NCBI GenBank assembly: GCA_964610505.1
Contig: CAZSXU010000044.1
Coordinates: 1 to 18,501, forward strand
Direction: 5' to 3'
Source of the DNA: CAZSXU01 sp964610505
Lineage (GTDB): Bacteria; Arandabacterota; Arandabacteria; JAGLYR01
DNA length: 18,501 nucleotides
Part shown: one piece after another, positions 13,315 through 18,501 of the stretch
Layout of the letters: each line of letters begins with the position of its first letter
Numbering within the stretch: the first letter of the stretch is position 1
Notes under the pieces: model-generated
Told to the model about the DNA's origin: nothing
Database searches by the model: none
What the model saw: the letters and a program-made list of their open reading frames with translations, nothing else
Program-made: the position numbers and the translations under genes

Positions 13315-14958
13315 ATGGCTAAGTATGTATTTGTGACGGGTGGCGTCGTTTCCTCCCTGGGAAAGGGAATCGCCTCGGCCTCCCTGGGGAATCTCCTGAA
13401 GAGCCGGGGTCTGCGCATCACGCTCCTCAAACTGGATCCGTATCTGAACGTGGATCCCGGAACGATGAGTCCCTTCCAGCACGGCGAGGTGTTCGTGACT
13501 GAGGACGGCGCCGAGACCGATCTGGACCTCGGACACTACGAGCGTTTCGTCGATATCAACGTCGGGCAAGACAATAACGTCACCGCCGGCCAGATCTACG
13601 ACGCGGTGATCTCCAGGGAGCGGCGCGGGGGATATCTGGGCGGTACGGTTCAGGTGATCCCGCACGTCACCGACGAGATCAAGAGCCGTATTTATCGTCT
13701 GGGGGATCGTGAGGGAATAGACGTCTGCATCGTCGAGATCGGCGGCACCGTCGGCGACATCGAATCGCTCCCTTTCCTGGAATCGATTCGACAGATTCGA
13801 CTGGACCGGGGGCCCGAGGATGCGATGTTCATCCACGTGACTCTGGTTCCGTTGATCAAGGCGGCCGGCGAGGTCAAGACCAAGCCCACGCAGCACAGCG
13901 TGAGGGCGCTGCGGGAGATCGGGATTCAGCCGGACATCCTGCTCTGCAGGACCGAATGCCCTCTGGAACAGGGTATTCGAGAGAAGATCGCCCTCTTCTG
14001 CAACGTCGAGGTCGGCAACGTGATCGAGGCCGGGGACGTACGGTCGATCTATGAAGTCCCGCTGCGCTTCCACGAGGAGGGGCTGGATCAGCGAGTGCTG
14101 GACCGGCTCGCCCTGGAGGCCCGGAGCGGGGACCTGTCCGAATGGAAGGCGATGGTCGAGAGTATTCACGCCGCCGGGGAATCGGTGAAGATCGGGGTGT
14201 GCGGCAAGTACGTCAACCTTCAGGATGCCTACAAGAGCATCAATGAGGCGTTGACGCACGCGGGCATCGACCGCAGCTGCCGGGTGGACACGCTGTGGAT
14301 CGACTCCGAATTCCTGACGCGGGACAATGCGGCCGTGCACCTGGCCCACCTGGACGGCCTGCTGGTGCCCGGCGGTTTTGGAGATCGCGGGATCGAGGGG
14401 AAGGTGGAAGCCGTGCGGTTGGCCCGGGAGAACGGAGTGCCCTATCTGGGCATTTGTCTCGGGATGCAGTGCGCGGCGATTGAGTTCGCCCGCAATGTCC
14501 TGGGGCTCGCGGGGGCGAACAGCGCGGAGTTCGATCCGCAGACGCCGCATCCGGTGATCGATTTGCTGCCTTCGCAGAGGGGTGTCGTTGACCGGGGAGG
14601 CACGATGCGTCTTGGGGCTTTCGAGTGCGTTCTGCGGCCTGGGTCCCGGGCGAAGGACGCCTATCAGGAGGCGAGGGTCTGGGAACGGCACCGCCACCGG
14701 TTCGAGTTCAACGCCGACTATACGGAGCGGTTCGAGGCGGGGGGGATGAAGGTGGGCGGCTCGTCGCCCGAGGGGCGGCTGCCCGAGATCCTCGAGATCC
14801 CGTCGCACCCGTGGTTCCTGGGATGCCAGTTTCATCCGGAATTCAAATCCCGTCCGACGAAAGCACATCCGCTTTTCCGCGCGTTTGTGGCCGCGGCCGT
14901 TCGCTCAAAGGCGGAGCGATCGCAGGCGTCGAAATCGAAAGCCGAGAAGTCGTTGTAG
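13315..14958 (+). CDS. pyrG: CTP synthase
   Basis: PyrG aminates UTP to CTP using ATP and glutamine. The 547-residue length is standard. The N-terminal synthase domain opens MAKYVFVTGGVVSSLGKGIA and contains LKLDPYLNVDPGTMSPFQHG, EVFVTEDGAETDLDLGHYER and EIGGTVGDIES. The C-terminal glutamine amidotransferase domain has the nucleophile C381 in GICLGMQC and the His/Glu pair H507/E509 in CQFHPEF. GGAGG lies 4 nt before the ATG. CTP is the co-substrate of KdsB, encoded just upstream, and kdsA starts 10 bp after the stop, so pyrG is an integral part of the KDO operon here. Confidence 0.97.
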   Translation: MAKYVFVTGGVVSSLGKGIASASLGNLLKSRGLRITLLKLDPYLNVDPGTMSPFQHGEVFVTEDGAETDLDLGHYERFVDINVGQDNNVTAGQIYDAVISRERRGGYLGGTVQVIPHVTDEIKSRIYRLGDREGIDVCIVEIGGTVGDIESLPFLESIRQIRLDRGPEDAMFIHVTLVPLIKAAGEVKTKPTQHSVRALREIGIQPDILLCRTECPLEQGIREKIALFCNVEVGNVIEAGDVRSIYEVPLRFHEEGLDQRVLDRLALEARSGDLSEWKAMVESIHAAGESVKIGVCGKYVNLQDAYKSINEALTHAGIDRSCRVDTLWIDSEFLTRDNAAVHLAHLDGLLVPGGFGDRGIEGKVEAVRLARENGVPYLGICLGMQCAAIEFARNVLGLAGANSAEFDPQTPHPVIDLLPSQRGVVDRGGTMRLGAFECVLRPGSRAKDAYQEARVWERHRHRFEFNADYTERFEAGGMKVGGSSPEGRLPEILEIPSHPWFLGCQFHPEFKSRPTKAHPLFRAFVAAAVRSKAERSQASKSKAEKSL

Positions 14959-14968
14959 GAGAACTCAT

Positions 14969-15832
14969 ATGGAATCACCCCGGGGGCCGAGTCTTCGTAT
15001 CGCAGACGTCGCCGTGGGCGGAGGGTCACCCCTGGCGCTCATTGCGGGTCCGTGTGTGATCGAATCGGAACGGCTGTCGCTGGAGGTCGCGGGGGCCGTG
15101 GCCGACATGGCCCGGCGCCTCGGGGTCGGCTTCATTTTCAAATCATCCTACAGCAAGGACAACCGCTCCTCGGTGGAGTACTTCCAGGGTCCGGGACAGG
15201 AAGAGGGATTGCGGATTCTGGAGAAGGTGCGGCGGGAGATCGGGGTCCCGGTTCTCTCCGACGTTCACAGCGAGGCGCAGGTGTCGGCCGCGGCCGACGT
15301 GCTGGACATCCTCCAGATTCCGGCGTACTTGTCCCAGCAGACGAGTCTCGCCCTGGCCGTGGGCCGCGCCGGGAAACCGGTGAACGTGAAAAAGGGGCAG
15401 TTTGTCGCACCCGAGGACATGGAGGCGGTGGTGCGCAAGATCGAGAGCACCGGCAACCGGAGCCTGATGCTCACGGAACGGGGCAGCTGCTTTGGGTATC
15501 GAACGCTCGTGGTCGATTTTCGTTCGCTCTCGATCATGCGGAAGTTCGGGTATCCCGTGGTGTTCGACGTGACCCACTCCGTGCGGGTATACGGGCGGCC
15601 GAGCAAGGATCCGTCGGGCGGGACACCCGAGTTCATTCCTCTCCTGGCCCGGGCGGGGGTGGCGGCGGGTGCGGACGCCGTCTTCATCGAGACCCATCCG
15701 GCCCCCGAGACGGGGCTGTGCGACGCATCGAGCATGTGGCCCCTGGAGAAGCTCGAACCGCTCCTGGAGACGCTCGTGGGGATTCGCGAAGCGGCGGCCG
15801 GTGAGCGGACGGGGGCGGAGGAGGCAAGGTGA
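14969..15832 (+). CDS. kdsA: KDO-8-phosphate synthase (class II, metal-dependent type)
   Basis: KdsA condenses arabinose-5-phosphate with phosphoenolpyruvate to KDO-8-phosphate. The 287-residue protein shows LIAGPCVIESE, FKSSYSKDNRSS, VPVLSDVHSEAQ, DILQIPAYLSQQT, KPVNVKKGQF, GYPVVFDVTHSV and FIETHPAP. Cys29 in AGPC occupies the position of the metal-ligand Cys of class II enzymes (Asn in the metal-independent E. coli enzyme). The other expected ligands, the His of THS, the Glu of IETHP and the Asp of LCDASSMWP, are present, so a metal-dependent enzyme is likely. The frame is open upstream, but the ATG at 14969 has AGGAG 7 nt before it, overlapping the pyrG stop. Its end overlaps kdsC by 4 bp (GTGA). 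Confidence 0.96.
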   Translation: MESPRGPSLRIADVAVGGGSPLALIAGPCVIESERLSLEVAGAVADMARRLGVGFIFKSSYSKDNRSSVEYFQGPGQEEGLRILEKVRREIGVPVLSDVHSEAQVSAAADVLDILQIPAYLSQQTSLALAVGRAGKPVNVKKGQFVAPEDMEAVVRKIESTGNRSLMLTERGSCFGYRTLVVDFRSLSIMRKFGYPVVFDVTHSVRVYGRPSKDPSGGTPEFIPLLARAGVAAGADAVFIETHPAPETGLCDASSMWPLEKLEPLLETLVGIREAAAGERTGAEEAR

Positions 15833-16344
15833 GCTCTGCGATTCGCGTGCTGGTCATGGACGTGGACGGGGTGCTGACCGACGGGGGTATCTACCACGGT
15901 TCCGAAGGGATGGAGCTCAAGCGGTTCCACGTCCAGGACGGGATGGGCATCACGCTTGCACTTCGCGCAGGGATCATTCCGGCTATCATCACCGTGAGAG
16001 AGAGTGAGGCGGTCCGGCGGAGGGCCGAGGATCTCAAGATCGAAGAGGTGCACCAGGGTGTGGTGCGCAAGTGGGAGTGCCTGGAAGAGATCCTGAAGCG
16101 TCACGGCGTCGCGGCCGAAGAGACGGCGTACGTCGGCGACGATTTGGTCGATCTTCCCGTGATGTGCCGGGTCGGACTGCCGATCGCCGTGGCCAACGCG
16201 GCCGAGGAAGTCAAGCGAGAGGCGAAGTGGGTTACCATGCAACGCGGCGGGCATGGCGCCGTCCGGGAAGCGGTGGAGATGATTCTCGAACACGACGGGA
16301 AGTGGGAAGAGGTCGTGAACGATTTGCTGACGGAGCTTTCGTAG
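15829..16344 (+). CDS. kdsC: KDO-8-phosphate phosphatase (HAD family)
   Basis: KdsC removes the phosphate from KDO-8-P to give free KDO. At 171 residues it is a typical cap-less tetrameric HAD C0 enzyme. It has motif I DVDGVLTDG (nucleophile and acid Asp 11 and 13), FHVQDGMGI, motif II IITVRESEAV, the Lys-bearing KRHGV helix and motif IV YVGDDLVDLPVM. Motif II usually reads TGR or SGR; here a Val replaces the Gly after the Thr. The GTG start overlaps the kdsA stop, indicating translational coupling. A long hairpin begins at the last base of its stop codon. Confidence 0.93.
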   Translation: MSSAIRVLVMDVDGVLTDGGIYHGSEGMELKRFHVQDGMGITLALRAGIIPAIITVRESEAVRRRAEDLKIEEVHQGVVRKWECLEEILKRHGVAAEETAYVGDDLVDLPVMCRVGLPIAVANAAEEVKREAKWVTMQRGGHGAVREAVEMILEHDGKWEEVVNDLLTELS

Positions 16345-16389
16345 CCTGGATGATACCCGGCGTAGGAAACCGGCGGGCATCATCCAGGC
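16344..16389 (+). repeat. Long hairpin at the end of kdsC
   Basis: GCCTGGATGAT (16344-16354) pairs perfectly with ATCATCCAGGC (16379-16389). The stem continues with CCC/GGG and CG pairs after an A-C mismatch. No T-run follows, so it is not a classic terminator. It may be a REP-like palindrome or protect the 3' end of the upstream message. Confidence 0.65.
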
Positions 16390-16396
16390 GGAGAAA

Positions 16397-16500
16397 CAGA
16401 GAAGCCGAGAAACGGAGAATCAGAAGTCGGAAAACGGCATCATAGGAAGGAACATAGCACACTCTGTTTCGGTCCGGTTCTCAGCTTCTCGGATTCTCTG
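16397..16500 (+). repeat. Inverted repeat of degenerate octamers between kdsC and kdsD
   Basis: The left arm 16397-16419 and the right arm 16478-16500 are inverted copies of a 23-bp block with three mismatches, separated by 58 bp. Each arm is itself a run of roughly 8-bp units of the type nGAGAAnC. The array continues beyond the left arm to about 16435 with AGAAGTC and GGAAAAC. The 186-bp gap between kdsC and kdsD is filled by this and the preceding hairpin; no gene is visible. It could weaken read-through into kdsD, which would then need its own promoter. Confidence 0.6.
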
Positions 16501-16530
16501 TCCGATGCCCGGCGAATTGGGAGTTAGCCG

Positions 16531-17538
16531 ATGAAAGAAAAGGGTGTGGTGAAAGACTCGAAGATTCTCGAAGAGGGCCGCTGTGTGATTCGGCTGGAAG
16601 CCGAGGCGCTCCTCACATTGGAATCGCGCCTTGGGGCCGATTTCGAGCGGGCGGTCGAGATCCTGGCCGGTTGCCTCGAGAAAGGCGGGCGCGTGGTCAT
16701 CACCGGGGTCGGCAAATCGGGTCTCGTGGGCCAGAAGATCGCGGCTACGTTCAACAGTACGGGAACGCCGGCCTTCTATCTGCATCCCACCGAGGGGCTT
16801 CACGGGGATCTCGGCATGGTGACGCCCCGGGACACGGTGGTTGCCATCTCGAAGAGCGGCCGGAGCGACGAGATCCACAGTCTCATGCCCTGGCTGGAAC
16901 GGCTGGGTGTAGAGATTCTGGCGCTCTCGGGCGATCCGGAATCGCCCCTGGCCCGTGCTGCGAGCGTGTTTCTCGATACGGGCGTTGAACGGGAGGCCTG
17001 TCCTCTGGGACTGGCGCCCACGGCGTCGAGCACGGCGGCGCTGGCGATGGGCGATGCCCTGGCCGTGGCGCTGTTCCGGGCCCGCGGACTCGAGGCGCGG
17101 GACTTCGCCTTCCGCCATCCGGGAGGGGTCCTCGGCAAGAGACTGAACCTGCGTGTTCGCGAGATCATGCACTCGGGCGACGGTGTGCCGAAGGTTCCGT
17201 CGAAGAGCACGATGCGGGAGGCGATTCTCGAGATCATCCAGAAGCGGCTGGGGGTGACGACGGTGGTCGACGGCGACGGCCGGCTGGCGGGTCTCGTGGC
17301 CGACGGAGATCTTAAACGGATCCTGGTCCGCTCGGATGATCTCATGGACACCCCGGTCGAGGAAGTGATGACGTCGAATCCTCGCACCATCGGTCCGGAA
17401 GAACTCGTCACCCGCGCACTCCAGCGCATGGAGGAAGACCCTCAACGTTTGATTACCTCCCTCGTCGTCGTCGACGACGACCGCCGCCCCATCGGCATCG
17501 TTCATATCCACGACTGCCTCCGCGCAGGGGTCTCATAG
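16531..17538 (+). CDS. kdsD: Arabinose-5-phosphate isomerase (KdsD/KpsF family)
   Basis: KdsD interconverts ribulose-5-phosphate and arabinose-5-phosphate, the first committed step to KDO. The 335-residue protein has an N-terminal SIS sugar-isomerase domain (about 40-190: VVITGVGKSGLVGQKIAATF, HPTEGLHGDLGM, ISKSGRSDE, APTASSTAALAMGDALAVAL, FRHPGGVLGKRL). Two CBS domains follow (about 205-265 and 275-335: VREIM, VADGDLKR, VEEVMTSNP, GIVHIHDCL), which in this family tune activity. The length matches E. coli KdsD (328). GGGAG lies about 7 nt before the ATG. It closes the KDO block; the composite repeat copy 2 starts 15 bp after the stop. LPS-transport genes that often follow kdsCD elsewhere are absent. 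Confidence 0.95.
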   Translation: MKEKGVVKDSKILEEGRCVIRLEAEALLTLESRLGADFERAVEILAGCLEKGGRVVITGVGKSGLVGQKIAATFNSTGTPAFYLHPTEGLHGDLGMVTPRDTVVAISKSGRSDEIHSLMPWLERLGVEILALSGDPESPLARAASVFLDTGVEREACPLGLAPTASSTAALAMGDALAVALFRARGLEARDFAFRHPGGVLGKRLNLRVREIMHSGDGVPKVPSKSTMREAILEIIQKRLGVTTVVDGDGRLAGLVADGDLKRILVRSDDLMDTPVEEVMTSNPRTIGPEELVTRALQRMEEDPQRLITSLVVVDDDRRPIGIVHIHDCLRAGVS

Positions 17539-17552
17539 CGAGAGGGCGAAAC

Positions 17553-17708
17553 CCCCTAGCCACAGATTACACAGATTTCACAGAACAGGAGAGCCAAGCG
17601 CCCTCCGGGCGCCCTTCGGGAACCCATTTCCTCGTCGCTTGTCACTCGTTACCTGTCGCTTCGTTCTTCGTCTTGGCTTCCACTCAGAACTTAGAACTCA
17701 GAACTTCT
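17553..17708 (-). repeat. Composite intergenic repeat, copy 2 (inverted)
   Basis: Read on the minus strand this has the same modules in the same order as copy 1. There are three GTTCTRA heptamers (17684-17704), a run ending GACAGGTAACGAGTGACA, and the hairpin GCGCCC/GGGCGC (17598-17612). The 9-bp TCTGTGNAA array ends in GGCTAG. The hairpin stem is identical to copy 1 while its 3-base loop differs. About 30 bp of the spacer between the heptamer arrays in copy 1 is missing here. The element fills the space between kdsD and the NYN gene promoter. Confidence 0.85.
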
Positions 17709-17742
17709 TTGTTCAGTGGCGACACCGAAATGCAGATACCTC

Positions 17743-17771
17743 TTGACGTGTGGCCTCCGGCCGTCCATACT
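17743..17771 (+). promoter_or_regulatory. Promoter of the NYN-domain gene
   Basis: TTGACG (17743-17748, 5 of 6), a 17-bp spacer and CATACT (17766-17771, 4 of 6) predict a start near 17778. This is the same TTGAC-N17 layout as the rplU promoter. It gives a leader of about 114 nt containing the hairpin at 17834-17863. Confidence 0.5.
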
Positions 17772-17833
17772 GGTGGTGTACGAAACGGATCAGAACCCTG
17801 TCGTCGGCATGCCCACGGCAGGTCTATCAACCC

Positions 17834-17872
17834 CGTGGGGTCGAGCGGCAGCTCTACCCCACGTCTTTTCTT
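17834..17872 (+). terminator. Attenuator-like intrinsic terminator in the NYN leader
   Basis: CGTGGGGT (17834-17841) pairs with ACCCCACG (17856-17863) and, inside a single C/T mismatch, GAGC (17843-17846) pairs with GCTC (17851-17854) around a GGCA loop. This is 12 base pairs in all. The T-rich tail TCTTTTCTT (17864-17872) follows at once. Placed between a promoter and the start codon 20 bp further on, it would stop transcription before the gene unless relieved. No other gene end is near enough on the plus strand to need it, apart from kdsD 300 bp upstream. Confidence 0.6.
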
Positions 17873-17891
17873 GGGGGTGGGAGGATGGGGT

Positions 17892-18413
17892 GTGGAGCGG
17901 GTCATGATCTTCATAGACGGCGGGAATCTCTACCACGGATTGAAGCACAACACTCAGACGACAGCCCTCGACTACGAGAAATTCGCGCAGATGCTCTGCG
18001 GTGACCGCATGCTTACTCGAGTTCGCTTCTACCATGTCATGCCTGATCAGTCTCGTGATCTGGAAGGATACCGGAAACAGAGGGTTTTCCTGGCCTACCT
18101 TGAGAAGATCCCATACGTGTCCGCGTGCCTCGGGCATCTCGTGTCACGGGGCTGCGGTCAGATAGAGAAGGGGGTCGATGTAGCTCTGGCCGTGGACATG
18201 GTGCGGATGGCGGCAACGAACGCATACGACACGGCTGTTCTGGTCAGCGGGGATGGTGACTTCGGTCCTGCCGTGACGGCGGTTCAAGACACGTTCGGCA
18301 AGCATGTCGAGAACGCCTATTTCTCACGAGGCAGCTCCCACCGACTGCGCCAACTCGCGGATCGCTTTGTGCGACTCGACAGATCTTCGCTCCGAGGCTG
18401 CCTCAAAGAGTGA
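17892..18413 (+). CDS. NYN-domain (LabA/PIN-like) putative ribonuclease
   Basis: A 173-residue single-domain protein of the NYN family, part of the PIN-like nuclease fold. It opens MERVMIFIDGGNLYHGL with the first acidic residue D9. Further conserved acidic positions are D96 and D102 (EKGVDVALAVDMV) and D121/D123 (VLVSGDGDFGPAV), the set expected to bind catalytic metal. LabA-like NYN proteins are predicted RNA-cleaving enzymes; the substrate here is unknown. The GTG at 17892 has GGGAGG 7 nt upstream; the ATG at 17904 (GGAG, spacer 6) is the alternative. A short 32-codon frame from ATG 17809 runs through the hairpin and ends at TGA 17905-17907, overlapping that ATG. Lower-GC codons than its neighbours and separate regulation hint at independent acquisition. 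The last 88 bp of the window hold nothing I recognise. Confidence 0.85.
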   Translation: MERVMIFIDGGNLYHGLKHNTQTTALDYEKFAQMLCGDRMLTRVRFYHVMPDQSRDLEGYRKQRVFLAYLEKIPYVSACLGHLVSRGCGQIEKGVDVALAVDMVRMAATNAYDTAVLVSGDGDFGPAVTAVQDTFGKHVENAYFSRGSSHRLRQLADRFVRLDRSSLRGCLKE

Positions 18414-18501
18414 CGACGTGCGCCCGCCAGGGGTCCGACCACTTGAAATCGCATCCTGCGGCATCAAGATTGAAACGCTCCGCCCCTCACTCAGATATAC
18501 C

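Noticed and set aside
13042..14868. 608-codon minus-strand frame over pyrG
   Set aside because: pyrG is unmistakable on the plus strand; the antisense frame also runs through the kdsB-pyrG repeats and carries no domain.
12121..17708. Composite transposon carrying the KDO genes
   Set aside because: No transposase, target-site duplication or terminal inverted repeat ends were found; the repeats are modular intergenic elements, so only the bracketing is reported.
17673..17891. 73-residue N-terminal extension of the NYN protein
   Set aside because: It would be translated from repeat copy 2, the promoter and the hairpin, and is out of keeping with the family start near IFIDGGNLYHG.
18414..18501. 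Gene or RNA at the right edge
   Set aside because: The final 88 bp show no open frame of note, no clear terminator and no tRNA-like structure that I can support.

Overview
The window comes from a high-GC diderm bacterium. Five genes for KDO (the inner-core LPS sugar) and its CTP supply, a BamD-type lipoprotein and a PorV/PorQ-type outer-membrane protein all imply an LPS-bearing outer membrane. A secreted protein with a FlgD-like C-terminal Ig domain sits next to the PorV/PorQ-like gene. The radical SAM/DUF2344 fusion lies directly before RNase G, L21 and L27. Together these suggest an uncultured FCB-type lineage (Eisenbacteria- or Latescibacteria-like). The phylum assignment is inference from gene content only. 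Nearly all genes read left to right; the exceptions are an unrecognised gene at about 0.8-1.25 kb and a doubtful partial frame at the left edge.

Layout. 1-486: a doubtful minus-strand partial frame, a possible promoter and a terminator-like hairpin, then fmdB (487-756). 807-1253 (minus): unrecognised gene, with a divergent intergenic region holding a good sigma70-type promoter. 1457-5552: envelope block of a multi-Ig FlgD-like secreted protein, a PorV/PorQ-like barrel with an unusual extra C-terminal domain, and a BamD-like lipoprotein. 5594-6184: nadD. 6330-11251: B12/radical SAM-DUF2344 fusion, rng, then rplU-rpmA behind their own promoter and closed by an intrinsic terminator. 11447-12103: UPF0173-type metallo-hydrolase. 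12373-17538: kdsB, pyrG, kdsA, kdsC, kdsD. 17892-18413: NYN-domain protein with its own promoter and an attenuator-like hairpin in the leader.

How the genes work together. KdsD makes arabinose-5-phosphate, KdsA condenses it with PEP, KdsC removes the phosphate, and KdsB activates KDO with CTP supplied by PyrG. This is a complete route from ribulose-5-phosphate to CMP-KDO in one block. BamD and the PorV-like barrel belong to outer-membrane assembly and protein export. RNase G, L21 and L27 are the usual ribosome/RNA neighbourhood.

The least ordinary structure is between the genes. Two copies of a composite element of about 160-195 bp (heptamer arrays, a conserved GCGCCC hairpin and a 9-bp array) lie in inverted orientation immediately outside the KDO block, at 12121-12314 and 17553-17708. 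A second family of degenerate 7-8 bp repeats occurs near 132-170 and on both arms of an inverted repeat between kdsC and kdsD. A strong hairpin plus T-tract lies between the promoter and the start codon of the NYN gene.
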